This document shows, one piece after another, positions 25,084 through 33,398 of a stretch of DNA of 64,000 nt (its first letter is position 1; every line of letters starts with the position of its first letter). The stretch comes from an uncultured Bacilli bacterium (GTDB lineage: Bacteria; Bacillota_I; Bacilli_A; RF39; UBA660): assembly GCA_934148875.1 (NCBI GenBank), contig CAKPDJ010000002.1, positions 1-64,000 of the forward strand, given 5' to 3'. Below the pieces are notes generated by a model. The model was not told the origin of the DNA. It ran no database searches and saw only the letters and a program-made list of their open reading frames with translations. Position numbers and translations under genes: made by a program.

Positions 25084-26448
25084 ATGTTAATTGATTTGGC
25101 TATTATAGGACTTATAGGTGGTATTATTACAACTGGACTAGATGCAACTGGCCTTACACAAAAGATTTCTGACAAACTTTTTACTAAAAGCCCTAAGAAA
25201 CTTACAGATGAAGAAAAGCAGAAACAACTAGAAAAGAAACAATTATCTTACATGCACTACCAATGGTGCAACTTTTTACAAGCTGCAAAGCTTAATGATT
25301 TTAGAATAAATAAAATAGAAAAAATAACTAATGGATATAAAGTATTATTACAAATACCAGTATCTAAAAGTACAGAAGATGTAGAAAAGCTAAAAGCTCC
25401 AATAGAAAATTATTTTAAATGTAATTCTTATATTAATAAAATACCATATTCTAATATGGTAGAAGTATTAATATATACCACTAAAGTTAATAATTATGTT
25501 TATACTCCTGTTAAGTGTAATCACAATCAGGTGTACTTAGGAAAAGATGAAAAAGGATTAGATATAATAGTTGAACTTAAAAGAGATCCACACTTCATGT
25601 TTCCAGGACTTACTGGTTCAGGAAAATCTTTTGCAGAAGGAATATTTATTACAAACCTTTTATACTTCAATAAACAGATAGAACTCTATTTATACCAAAT
25701 AGGTAAAAGTGAATTAGATAGATATAAAAGTGTACCTCAATGTAAAGTGTTTGCAGATACATTGGAAGTAACAGCAAAACATCTACAAGCTGCAGTAGAA
25801 GAAATTAATAGGCGTTCTAAGTTATTTGCATCTTATGGTATTGCAGATATAGAGCAATATAATAAGTATGCAAATAAAGAAATGAAAAGGCAATTTCATG
25901 TCTTTGATGAAATCAGCTTTTATGCTAAAGATAAAACAGAGGTTGATGAAAATGAAGTGGCCTTAAAAGAAATATGCTGGGGCTGTCTATGGCAAATAGT
26001 AAAAGCAGGTAGAAGTGTAGGCATACATTTTGTAGGAGCTACACAAAGAATAACAGCAGAGCAATTAGGTGGCAATGGAAATTTAAAATCATGTCTAACA
26101 TTCCTATGTTTAAAAACTAACACCGAACATGATTCTGAATTAGCAATAGGAACTAAAGATGCTTTCTATTTAGCAGATAGAGAGATGATTTACAAAGGTA
26201 ATAAAGGCACTATGAAAATAAAGATACCTACATTGGACCAAGAATTTAAATTATTAAATCATTTCAATAAAGATATTAAGATCTTAGATGATGAAATGAT
26301 AAAAAAATTAAAAGAAGATACATCTCCTAAAAAAGAGATTAAAGAAAATAAAAAAGAAGAACCTAAGCCTGCTCCTAAAAAGAAAAATAAAGGAACTAAA
26401 AAGAAAGTTCAAGAGCATAATTTATCTATGAAAGATTTATATATTTAA
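25084..26448 (+). CDS. FtsK/TcpA-like DNA translocase (coupling-protein-like ATPase)
   Basis: This 454-residue ATPase has an N-terminal membrane-like segment (LIDLAIIGLIGGIITTG), a Walker A GLTGSGKSF (about 175-183), a Walker B FHVFDEIS (about 268-275) and the VKAGRSVGIHFVGATQR sensor region. This combination is typical of FtsK/HerA-type ATPases such as TcpA of Clostridium conjugative plasmids. The C-terminus is a Lys-rich tail (APKKKNKGTKKK). It could move DNA at a conjugation or segregation site. It lies in the plasmid module together with a replication-relaxation family protein. Confidence 0.85.
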   Translation: MLIDLAIIGLIGGIITTGLDATGLTQKISDKLFTKSPKKLTDEEKQKQLEKKQLSYMHYQWCNFLQAAKLNDFRINKIEKITNGYKVLLQIPVSKSTEDVEKLKAPIENYFKCNSYINKIPYSNMVEVLIYTTKVNNYVYTPVKCNHNQVYLGKDEKGLDIIVELKRDPHFMFPGLTGSGKSFAEGIFITNLLYFNKQIELYLYQIGKSELDRYKSVPQCKVFADTLEVTAKHLQAAVEEINRRSKLFASYGIADIEQYNKYANKEMKRQFHVFDEISFYAKDKTEVDENEVALKEICWGCLWQIVKAGRSVGIHFVGATQRITAEQLGGNGNLKSCLTFLCLKTNTEHDSELAIGTKDAFYLADREMIYKGNKGTMKIKIPTLDQEFKLLNHFNKDIKILDDEMIKKLKEDTSPKKEIKENKKEEPKPAPKKKNKGTKKKVQEHNLSMKDLYI

Positions 26449-26473
26449 AGGAGCATCAGCTCCTTTATTTTTT
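26447..26473 (+). terminator. terminator after the FtsK-like gene
   Basis: AAAGGAGC-ATCA-GCTCCTTT overlaps the stop codon and runs into a T-rich tail. Confidence 0.85.
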
Positions 26474-26502
26474 GAATAATAATTTTAAAAGGTGGGTATA
26501 CT

Positions 26503-27156
26503 ATGTATATAACAGAAAGGGATAAATATTTATTAAAGCATATAGAAGAGAACGGATCATTAAGTCTTATTAATGCTTCTAATCTTTTCTTTTATGGCCA
26601 TAAAGATAATGCTTCCAGAAGACTTAATCAATTAGTTAAGGCTAAGAAACTAAAGAGCTATAGAACTGAATATGATTTTTTAACACACCAGGAAAAGATA
26701 TTTATACTTCCAGGCATGAAAAAAGTAAAAGAACACGAGCTATTAAGAGAAAACTTTAAAGCTCTTTTAGAACTTCAATTTACAGATGATGAAAATGAAT
26801 ATGTATGTGAAGATAGTATATCTTTAACATTCCCTTTTATGTATACAGAAGATAAGAAATTTCATAAATTCATGAAGCCAGACTATATAGTTAAATATAT
26901 TTATAAAGGGATTCAATATACAATTATCTTAGAAATAGATTATACTCACTATACAAGTTTAGATAAGCAGCAAACTATGTTGGATAAAAAAGAACAAATA
27001 GAAGATATACTATATAAAAATAATCTATATTCTAAACATTGGTATATAGTAATAGCCAGTAATAAAGAACAAGATCATATACCTGGAATAATATATACAG
27101 ATCTATTCTTCACAAACCTTTTTGCAAGCATCCATAAATATAAAATTCATAATTAG
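26503..27156 (+). CDS. replication-relaxation family protein
   Basis: This 217-residue protein starts with a winged-helix region (ITERDKYLLKHIEENGSLS, then ASRRLNQLVKAKKLKSYRT) and continues into a beta-rich nuclease-like domain (FMKPDYIVKYIYKG, TIILEIDYTHYTSLDKQQTM, HWYIVIASNKEQD). This matches the replication-relaxation family found on Gram-positive plasmids and integrative elements, next to coupling proteins. It may initiate plasmid replication or assist DNA nicking. RBS is AAAAGGTGGG. The long noncoding island follows directly. Confidence 0.78.
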   Translation: MYITERDKYLLKHIEENGSLSLINASNLFFYGHKDNASRRLNQLVKAKKLKSYRTEYDFLTHQEKIFILPGMKKVKEHELLRENFKALLELQFTDDENEYVCEDSISLTFPFMYTEDKKFHKFMKPDYIVKYIYKGIQYTIILEIDYTHYTSLDKQQTMLDKKEQIEDILYKNNLYSKHWYIVIASNKEQDHIPGIIYTDLFFTNLFASIHKYKIHN

Positions 27157-27223
27157 CTAAAATAAAAATGACAACATTAAAATAAGAATTGAGCTATAGC
27201 TTGTTTCAAACTACATCAAATTG

Positions 27224-27258
27224 ACAACATTGTTTTATTCAATGTTGTTATTTTTTTG
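27224..27258 (+). terminator. terminator after the relaxation-like gene
   Basis: ACAACATTG and CAATGTTGT form a perfect 9-bp stem followed by TATTTTTTT. Confidence 0.9.
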
Positions 27259-27403
27259 CTCTAACTATAGGAAAATACCTAGAAAAGCGAAGCGGATAAA
27301 ATAAGAAGGCGTGAGCGAAGCGGAAGCCTGAGTATTTTTAAGACAGATAGTGCAGCAACAAAGCACGGCATCTTGCAGGACATCTGGACAAGCTATAACA
27401 AGC

Positions 27404-27437
27404 AAAAAAGCATCTACTAAAATAGTAAATGCTTTTT
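27404..27437 (+). terminator. terminator at the 3' edge of the GC-rich island
   Basis: AAAAAAGCAT pairs with ATGCTTTTTT, with an inner ACT-AAAAT-AGT. Because A- and T-tracts flank it on both sides it can work on both strands. It may end a transcript that starts within the island. Confidence 0.75.
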
Positions 27438-27598
27438 TAATGATTACAGTATATAAATATAATTTAAATGATATTTAATAAGAAATATTGAGTTCTATTG
27501 ATATTATAACCTATAAATAAAAAAATATTCAACTAAAAAGTACTAAAAATTTAAAAAATGAATATAGTGTATTAAAGAACAATGAAGAGGTTAAATAA

Positions 27599-27751
27599 AT
27601 GATAATTTTTATTTTAACATTAATAGTACTAGAACACTTATTCTTGAAAAAATTAACTAAAAAATATTTTCAGGAGAAGTGTATAAAAAAATCTAGTTTA
27701 AAACATACTATTAATATAAACTTACTCAAAATTAAATGCAAATTTATTTAA
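27599..27751 (+). CDS. small membrane peptide, 50 residues
   Basis: The product begins MIIFILTLIVLEHLFLKKL and has a single hydrophobic helix followed by a Lys-rich tail (KYFQEKCIKKSSLKHT). The ATG is preceded by GAAGAGG at suitable spacing, and a terminator follows 10 nt after the stop. No homologue is recognised; small size and composition make this a tentative gene. Confidence 0.45.
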   Translation: MIIFILTLIVLEHLFLKKLTKKYFQEKCIKKSSLKHTININLLKIKCKFI

Positions 27752-27760
27752 TCATCTCCG

Positions 27761-27792
27761 AAAGGGCAACTCTTATTGAGTTGCCTTTTTTA
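27761..27792 (+). terminator. intrinsic terminator
   Basis: GGGCAACTC-TTATT-GAGTTGCC with six T, ending the small membrane peptide unit. Confidence 0.88.
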
Positions 27793-27854
27793 GTTTAACT
27801 TACCTAGTATCAATTAATCGTCTTTGGATAACCTAATACCAAGGAGATGATACT

Positions 27855-28274
27855 ATGAAAAAATCTACACATTTAACTATTGGATGTATACTGACTTACT
27901 TTCTATATACTCTTAACTTCGGGTGGCTAAGTTGTTTAGTAGGACTTTATGGAAGCGTAGCACCAGATATAGATTTAAAATTACATATAAGGCATAGAAC
28001 TATTACACACTCTATAATAGCCTTAATACTAACCACAGTGCCTTTATATTTGTTTTCAGATACTTTAGGTATAGTTTGGTTGTTGAATTATTCAAGCCAT
28101 CTTATAGCTGATTCTATAACTAAAATGGGCGTGCCTTATTTTTATCCATATAAAAAATACTTTGGCCTTAAATTAATTAGGACAAGCTCTAAGGAAGAAC
28201 ATATTTTTTGTTTAATATTAATTGCTCTATTTTCTTTATATATATTAAATAAATATTTTTATAAAATTTTTTAA
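27855..28274 (+). CDS. YdjM/DUF457-type membrane metal-dependent hydrolase
   Basis: This 139-residue membrane protein has the conserved polar residues of the LexA-regulated YdjM family: an early His in STHLTIG, the APDID motif, HRTITHS, and HLIADSITKMG, which likely bind metal at the membrane face. There are three or four hydrophobic segments. Such genes occur on phages and plasmids and are thought to act on membrane lipids, but the substrate is unknown. RBS is AAGGAGATG. Confidence 0.82.
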   Translation: MKKSTHLTIGCILTYFLYTLNFGWLSCLVGLYGSVAPDIDLKLHIRHRTITHSIIALILTTVPLYLFSDTLGIVWLLNYSSHLIADSITKMGVPYFYPYKKYFGLKLIRTSSKEEHIFCLILIALFSLYILNKYFYKIF

Positions 28275-28280
28275 ACTATT

Positions 28281-28316
28281 GGTACTAAAAAGTACAAAAG
28301 TACATATAGATATAAT
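28281..28316 (+). promoter_or_regulatory. GTACT-box promoter/operator
   Basis: GGTACTAAAAAGTAC is an inverted repeat (GTACT-AAAA-AGTAC), followed by AAAAGTACATATAGA and a perfect -10 TATAAT. This is the clearest member of the family and drives the operon from 28364. Confidence 0.68.
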
Positions 28317-28363
28317 ATATAAATTTAAACGTAAGAAAAAACATGAGAAAGGAGCAGGTCGAT

Positions 28364-28765
28364 ATGACCAAAACGATATTAATATTAGGAGCAACTTTTT
28401 CTATTGGCAGAATTGCATTCTACTATGTAAGTTTAAAGCTAAAAGAAAAGGTAAAAGGTAAAAAAAGAAATTACGCAGAAGATATAATTAATAAACAATT
28501 CATTCCAACAGCATTGAATGAAGGAGAAAAAGAAGAATTAGATACATTTAAAAAATCTTTTAGTTATTTATTAAAGCATAAAAAAATAACTAGAAGTGAA
28601 ATACTAAAGGTAAGAGATTACATTAGAAAAAATGTTAAATATCCTAAGAAACAATTTAACAATGATGCACATGAAATATTTAGCGCTTGTTGTCATGGTC
28701 AATGGGAGCCTTACTGCATACAACAACTAAATAATTATTTACAAAAGATAGAAGATAGAATTTAA
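28364..28765 (+). CDS. hypothetical protein with N-terminal membrane helix
   Basis: This 133-residue product has a hydrophobic start (TILILGATFSIGRIAFYYVSL), a Lys-rich stop-transfer stretch, then a helical domain ending in NNDAHEIFSACCHGQWEPYCIQQLNNYL. The ATG at 28364 follows AAAGGAGCAGG and is preferred to one 21 nt upstream. No family is recognised. It opens a four-gene unit of small proteins behind the GTACT-box promoter. Confidence 0.62.
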   Translation: MTKTILILGATFSIGRIAFYYVSLKLKEKVKGKKRNYAEDIINKQFIPTALNEGEKEELDTFKKSFSYLLKHKKITRSEILKVRDYIRKNVKYPKKQFNNDAHEIFSACCHGQWEPYCIQQLNNYLQKIEDRI

Positions 28766-28776
28766 GGAGAACATAT

Positions 28777-28944
28777 ATGATAAAAACATTTAAGGAATTT
28801 ATACAAGATTATAATGAATATTATCAAACCAACTTATTGGCTATATATACTAATACTAATGAATTGCCAGAAGTAATGTTTGACCTATATAATACAGATG
28901 ATTTTGAAATAAATTATGATGAAGAAACAATTGAATTATTTTAA
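28777..28944 (+). CDS. small acidic protein, 55 residues
   Basis: The product begins MIKTFKEFIQDYNEYYQT and ends in a run of acidic and aromatic residues (NYDEETIELF). It has a good AAGGAG site and short spacing to both neighbours, so it is part of the same operon. No family is recognised; the acidic composition would suit a protein-binding or DNA-mimic role, but this is only a guess. Confidence 0.55.
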   Translation: MIKTFKEFIQDYNEYYQTNLLAIYTNTNELPEVMFDLYNTDDFEINYDEETIELF

Positions 28945-28954
28945 GGAGACACAA

Positions 28955-29119
28955 ATGAAAATAACACCAGGAACTATTAAAAAACTATATAAATATAATT
29001 ACAGAAAAGGTCTTACTACCAGCAAAGCAATAAATATTCTAAATAGAATAGATAATAATTACAGCACTGAAAGCTGGAACTGCAAAGATTTATTAGAAGC
29101 AATAAAAGATGTAATGTAA
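28955..29119 (+). CDS. small basic protein, 54 residues
   Basis: The product begins MKITPGTIKKLYKYNYRKGL and ends SWNCKDLLEAIKDVM. It is helical and basic in its first half, suggesting nucleic-acid binding. The ATG at 28955 follows TTTAAGGAGACAC; an upstream in-frame ATG at 28916 lies inside the previous gene and is rejected. No family is recognised. Confidence 0.58.
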   Translation: MKITPGTIKKLYKYNYRKGLTTSKAINILNRIDNNYSTESWNCKDLLEAIKDVM

Positions 29120-29135
29120 AAAAGGAGATGTACTT

Positions 29136-29387
29136 ATGAAAGAAAAGTTATATACTATTAAATCCTATGCTTTATTTTATATATATAATATAGCAAAGCT
29201 TACAGCATTAACACTTGCAGGAATAGGAATGTATGTTTATTCTTATTTCATAACAAGTGAAGTTTTAAAAGCTGCTTTAGGATTAATTACTATTTATCTA
29301 ATAGTCCCTAACATACTTATTTCTTACTTCCAATTTGGGAATATAGAATCAATATGTAGGCACTATAAAAAGAAAAAACTTTCTTAA
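29136..29387 (+). CDS. small membrane protein with two helices
   Basis: This 83-residue protein has two hydrophobic segments (IAKLTALTLAGIGMYVYSYF and AALGLITIYLIVPNILISYF) and a basic C-terminus (HYKKKKLS), so both ends should face the cytoplasm. It closes the operon starting at 28364 and ends at a UUCG hairpin. No function is assigned; superinfection-exclusion proteins often look like this. Confidence 0.62.
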   Translation: MKEKLYTIKSYALFYIYNIAKLTALTLAGIGMYVYSYFITSEVLKAALGLITIYLIVPNILISYFQFGNIESICRHYKKKKLS

Positions 29388-29408
29388 GAGCTTCGGCTCT
29401 TTCTTTTT
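29385..29408 (+). terminator. UUCG-loop terminator
   Basis: AAGAGC-TTCG-GCTCTT followed by TCTTTTT; the very stable tetraloop hairpin overlaps the gene's stop codon. Confidence 0.9.
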
Positions 29409-29478
29409 AAAAAATTTATATATTTTATTCTAAAATATTGTATTAATTTTAGTAAAGAAGTATATAATAATAAAAAGT

Positions 29479-29509
29479 GGTACTTTTAGTACTAAATAGA
29501 TTATATAAA
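29479..29509 (+). promoter_or_regulatory. GTACT-box operator
   Basis: GGTACTTTTAGTACTAAAT contains a perfect GTACT-TTT-AGTAC inverted repeat, followed by AGATTATATAAA. It lies upstream of a second, different operator/promoter (29524-29551), so the cassette behind it may be controlled by two regulators. Confidence 0.58.
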
Positions 29510-29523
29510 ACCAAATTTTTTTA

Positions 29524-29551
29524 TTGATTAATACACTAATTAGTGTATAAT
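29524..29551 (+). promoter_or_regulatory. regulated promoter of the HARP-SNF2-IbrAB cassette
   Basis: A -35 TTGATT (29524-29529) and a perfect -10 TATAAT (29546-29551) are separated by 16 bp. The spacer is filled by an 18-bp perfect palindrome ATACACTAATTAGTGTAT (29531-29548). A dimeric repressor bound there would directly block RNA polymerase. Confidence 0.78.
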
Positions 29552-29572
29552 AAAATTAAAGGAGATGTTTAT

Positions 29573-30679
29573 ATGTTATATAGTGGTACATTTAGTTGTG
29601 GTCACGAAGGGAAAGTAAATATTATAGGTAAGGCAAAGGATAGAGAATGGAAAATAGAAAGAGCATTCTCTAATATGTGCCCTGACTGTTATAAAAAATG
29701 GTTAGAAGAAGAACATCAAAGAAAAAATAAAGAAGCAATGGAAGAAGCTAAAGAAATGGATTTACCAGAATTAACTGGTACAGAAAAACAAATAGCTTGG
29801 GCAAATACATTAAGAAAAAAATTCATTGATACAGTAGAAGATAGAATAGAATCTTTAAAAACAAAAAATGCACCAAAGAAAACTAAAAGATATCAAGAAA
29901 CTTTAGATCATATTCTTCTAACTAAAACAGAAGCTAAATATTACATTGATAACAGATACCAACTTGTAGAAGATGTAATAGATAGTTTTAAAGAAGAATA
30001 TAAAAAAGGCTTCCAAGAAGATATTGAAGAACAAGAAGTTTTAATAGAAGATACAATTAGACCAGAAGATAGTAAACCAGGTGTTGTAGAAATTTTAGAA
30101 ACTGAAGATAAATTAATTTGTAAATATGAAAAGAATGAAGAATTTAGAACTCTTGTTAAAAGTTTAGGCTACAAATGGAATAACCAGTGGGAACGCACAA
30201 TAACAGAAACTAATGGTCCTATTGAAGATAGAATAGCAGAATTAGGGAATAAACTATTAAATGCAGGATTTGCAGTATGTATACATGACAAAAAGTTAAG
30301 AGAAAAAGCAGGAAAAGCAGATTATGAACCTGAATGTACTAGATGGATAAAACTTGTAGAAGAAAGTTTTTATATTACATGGAGCGAGCATAGCGACAGT
30401 TTATATGCAGCAGCTAAAAAACTTCCTGGTGCTAAGTGGCATAATCGTGGAATGTGGGTTAAACTTTCTTATTATTCAGAAGTAGAAGATTTTGCAGAAC
30501 AATTAGGATTTAAATTTACTACAAAAGCTCTAAGATATAAAGAAGATTATAAGCAACAATTTAACAATACAGAAATAGTTATTCCAGAAAAATCTAAACA
30601 AAAACAAGAAAAGAATGGACTACAGGATATTTTAAATTCAAGTACCGATATCCTAGATGACTTAAAAGAATGCGATTAA
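29573..30679 (+). CDS. HARP-like protein paired with SNF2 helicase
   Basis: This 368-residue protein has a Cys/His-rich N-terminal ~45 residues (TFSCGHEGK ... NMCPDCYKKW, probably a zinc ribbon), a long Lys/Glu coiled coil (~45-170), and two similar ~60-residue beta-alpha modules. The first is LICKYEKNEEFRTLVKSLGY and following; the second is FYITWSEHSDSLYAAAKKLP with KWHNRGMWVKL. These look like HARP domains, which in SMARCAL1 lie next to the SNF2 motor and recognise branched DNA. Here the motor is the next gene, overlapping by 10 nt, so a split two-protein remodeller is plausible. The HARP call is from pattern memory only. Confidence 0.6.
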   Translation: MLYSGTFSCGHEGKVNIIGKAKDREWKIERAFSNMCPDCYKKWLEEEHQRKNKEAMEEAKEMDLPELTGTEKQIAWANTLRKKFIDTVEDRIESLKTKNAPKKTKRYQETLDHILLTKTEAKYYIDNRYQLVEDVIDSFKEEYKKGFQEDIEEQEVLIEDTIRPEDSKPGVVEILETEDKLICKYEKNEEFRTLVKSLGYKWNNQWERTITETNGPIEDRIAELGNKLLNAGFAVCIHDKKLREKAGKADYEPECTRWIKLVEESFYITWSEHSDSLYAAAKKLPGAKWHNRGMWVKLSYYSEVEDFAEQLGFKFTTKALRYKEDYKQQFNNTEIVIPEKSKQKQEKNGLQDILNSSTDILDDLKECD

Positions 30680-32106
30680 TTACAGAAATGTACTCTCACC
30701 AAATAAAAGCCGTAGAGAAATTAAAAAGAATAAAAATAGGAGCTGCTTATATGGAGATGGGTACAGGAAAGACAAGAGTTGCATTAGATCTTATAAACAT
30801 AAGACTACAAAAAGACAGGATAGACCATGTAATATGGCTCTGTCCTTGTTCTGTAAAAGAAAACTTAAAAAGAGATATTATTAAACATACTGGAGAAGAA
30901 CAAGAATGCATAACCATATGTGGTATAGAAACACTATCTTCTAGTATAAAAGCTAATTCTTATTTATTAGATTTAGTAAAAAACAAAAGATGTTACTTAA
31001 TCGTAGATGAAAGTAATTTGGTTAAAAACCATAAAGCTAAGAGAAGCCAAAATATAATCAGATTAGCTCAATATTGTACCTATAAACTTATATTAAATGG
31101 TACTCCAGTAACAAAAAATGAAGCAGATTTATTTACTCAATGGTACATCTTAGACTGGAGGGTACTAGGATATAAATCTTATTGGTCATTTTCTGCTAAT
31201 CATTTAGAATACGATGATAAAGGAAGAATAAGAAAATGCCTTAATGTAGACTACCTAGTCGAAAAAATAGGTCCTTATAGTTACCAAGTAAAAAAGGAAG
31301 AATGCTTAGATCTTCCTCCTAAAACTTATGAAAAAGTATATTACGAATTAACAAATGAACAATATGAACATTATCTTAATGTTGCTGATGAGCTTATGTT
31401 TTCTCTAAATGAATTTAAGCCATGGACCATCTACAGAATGTTAACAGCATTGCAAGATGTAATAAGTGGTATGTTAGTAAACACATCTAAAGATAACATA
31501 CAAACAAGTCCATATTTCGATAATCCACTAGATAATCCAAGAATAAAAACATTAATGGAACTATTAGATGGATTAGAAGAAAAGACAATTATATTTTGTA
31601 AATATCAAAGTGAAATAGAGGATATTACAAATATAATTAATTCTAAATATGGTAAAGATACAGCAGTACCCTTTACAGGAGACTTAACACAAAAGAAGAG
31701 ACAAAATAATTTAGATTTATTTCAAACTACTTCACAGTATTTAGTAGCTAATAAACAATGTGGAGCATATGGACTCAACCTGCAATTCTGCAGTTACATT
31801 ATTTTTTACAGCAATGATTGGAACTATGGAACAAGATCACAAGCAGAAGATAGAGTGCATAGAATAGGCCAAACAGAAAATGTGCATATAGTAGATATAT
31901 GTGCAGCAGATACATTAGATGAAAGAATATTAAAATGCTTAGATAAAAAAGAAAATCTAGTAGACAGCATAAGAGAAGAGATAGAAAAAAATAAAGATAA
32001 AGAAGATAAATTGTATTCTTGGATAACTAAAAAGGATTGGAGAAAAAGAAAATATTCACTAAAGATAAAAAATAAAGATAAGGAGGATTTATATGAAAAC
32101 TTATAA
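30670..32106 (+). CDS. SNF2-family DNA helicase/translocase
   Basis: This 478-residue superfamily 2 enzyme has motif I MEMGTGKT (28-35), motif II IVDESN (about 116-121, DESN in place of DEAH), motif III-like LILNGTPVTKNEADL, and motif VI AEDRVHRIGQ (about 391-400), the SNF2 hallmark. It should translocate on or anneal DNA. Overlaps with both neighbours (10 and 14 nt) tie it to the HARP-like protein and the IbrA-like enzyme as one translational unit. No nuclease domain is attached. Phage SNF2 helicases of this size usually serve recombination or replication-fork repair. Confidence 0.9.
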   Translation: MRLITEMYSHQIKAVEKLKRIKIGAAYMEMGTGKTRVALDLINIRLQKDRIDHVIWLCPCSVKENLKRDIIKHTGEEQECITICGIETLSSSIKANSYLLDLVKNKRCYLIVDESNLVKNHKAKRSQNIIRLAQYCTYKLILNGTPVTKNEADLFTQWYILDWRVLGYKSYWSFSANHLEYDDKGRIRKCLNVDYLVEKIGPYSYQVKKEECLDLPPKTYEKVYYELTNEQYEHYLNVADELMFSLNEFKPWTIYRMLTALQDVISGMLVNTSKDNIQTSPYFDNPLDNPRIKTLMELLDGLEEKTIIFCKYQSEIEDITNIINSKYGKDTAVPFTGDLTQKKRQNNLDLFQTTSQYLVANKQCGAYGLNLQFCSYIIFYSNDWNYGTRSQAEDRVHRIGQTENVHIVDICAADTLDERILKCLDKKENLVDSIREEIEKNKDKEDKLYSWITKKDWRKRKYSLKIKNKDKEDLYENL

Positions 32107-33397
32107 TAATAAAGATGTCTATACAGCAGCTAAAGAAAGAATAGAATATATATTTGATGAATTTGAACATATATGTATTTCTTTTTCTGGTGGTAAGGAT
32201 AGTGGAACAGTCCTTAATATGTGTATAGACGAAGCAAGAAAAAGAAAAAGGAAAATAGGAGTACTCTTTATAGACTTAGAAGCATTCTATAAAAAGACAA
32301 TAGAATTTGTTGAAAGAATGCTAGAAAACAATAAAGATGTATTAGAACCTTATTGGATATGCTTACCTATGGAAAGTCCAAACTCACTATCTTATTTAGA
32401 GCCTACATGGATATGGTGGGATAAAGAAAAAGAACCTATATGGGTAAGACCTATGCCTAAGAAGGAATATGTAATAAACGAAGAAAATAACCCGCTAGGT
32501 TTCTATAAAAAAAATATGCCGTTTGAAGAATTTATTAAACACTTCGGGAACTGGTATGGAAAAGGTGAAAAGACTGCAACATTAGTTGGAATAAGAACAG
32601 ATGAAAGTCTTAACCGTTTTAGAGCCATAGCTGGTACTAAATCTATGTATAAGGATAAAAACTATTCAACTAAAGTAACTGAAAATGTATATAATTTTTA
32701 TCCAATATATGATTGGAGTGTAGAAGATATATGGACTTACAACGGAAAGTTCCAAAAAGATTACAATAAGCTTTATGATCTATTTTATAAGGCTGGTGTA
32801 AGTATACACAAGATGAGAGTCGATGAACCATTTGGAAACGAGGCTAAAGCTGGTTTAAGCATGTTTAGAGTAATAGAACCAGATACATGGGCAAAGGTTG
32901 TTAATAGAGTAAGTGGAGCAAACTTTGGTAATATTTATAGTGGAAATAAAATTATGACCGCACACTATAAATTGCCTAAAAACCACACATGGAAAAGTTT
33001 CACCTTCTTCTTATTAGATACCTTACCACCAGAAATATCAGAACATTATAAAATAAAGTTCAGCAAGTTTATAAAATACTGGGTAGAAAAAGGGTGCCCT
33101 GTAACAGAAGAGCACATAAAGATAATGGAAGAAACTTGTCCTGATGCCATTATAAATACCCATGAGTTTAGTAGAAGAGGAAAAGGAGATAAAGAGGTTA
33201 TTAAATTCACTAAAGTAGTAGATGAAATACCTGGAGTAGATAATAAAGATGATGTACTTACATGGAGAAGAATGGCCATGTGTATTATAAAAAATGATTA
33301 TACATGTAAGAGTTTAAGTTTTGGAATGACTAAAGACCTTACAGTAAGACAAAAAGCAATAATGGAAAAATATAAAAATATAATAAGGGGAAGATAA
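32093..33397 (+). CDS. ibrA-like: IbrA-like PP-loop (PAPS reductase family) protein
   Basis: This 434-residue protein has the ATP-pyrophosphatase P-loop FSGGKDSGT (about 31-39), as in PAPS reductases, DndC and tRNA thiolases, and a long C-terminal DUF3440-like region (GLSMFRVIEPDTWAKVVNRV, NHTWKSFTFFLLDTLPPE, DDVLTWRRMAMCIIKNDY). This is the IbrA architecture. It lacks the CC/CxxC iron-sulphur cysteines of APS reductases, so simple sulphate reduction is unlikely; adenylation of a nucleic-acid substrate is more probable. It is followed 1 nt later by an IbrB-like gene, the pairing known from enterobacteria and phages. Confidence 0.85.
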   Translation: MKTYNNKDVYTAAKERIEYIFDEFEHICISFSGGKDSGTVLNMCIDEARKRKRKIGVLFIDLEAFYKKTIEFVERMLENNKDVLEPYWICLPMESPNSLSYLEPTWIWWDKEKEPIWVRPMPKKEYVINEENNPLGFYKKNMPFEEFIKHFGNWYGKGEKTATLVGIRTDESLNRFRAIAGTKSMYKDKNYSTKVTENVYNFYPIYDWSVEDIWTYNGKFQKDYNKLYDLFYKAGVSIHKMRVDEPFGNEAKAGLSMFRVIEPDTWAKVVNRVSGANFGNIYSGNKIMTAHYKLPKNHTWKSFTFFLLDTLPPEISEHYKIKFSKFIKYWVEKGCPVTEEHIKIMEETCPDAIINTHEFSRRGKGDKEVIKFTKVVDEIPGVDNKDDVLTWRRMAMCIIKNDYTCKSLSFGMTKDLTVRQKAIMEKYKNIIRGR

Positions 33398-33398
33398 T

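Larger units (their letters stand above)
27157..27598. other. GC-rich noncoding island, candidate oriT or origin
   Basis: There is no gene here. Between two terminator hairpins (27224-27258 and 27404-27437) lies a stretch around 27280-27400 that is much richer in GC than its surroundings. It has AAGCGAAGCGG and GAGCGAAGCGG as direct repeats, a GGC...GCC pairing around the second copy, and a following TGCAGCAACAAAGCACGGCATC. This contrast, just downstream of coupling-protein-like and relaxation-like genes, is what one would expect of a transfer or replication origin. No nick-site consensus can be named. Confidence 0.45.

Noticed and set aside
28279..28461. A 60-codon plus-strand frame starting at 28279
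   Set aside because: It runs through the GTACT-box promoter and overlaps the better supported gene at 28364 in another frame; no binding site.
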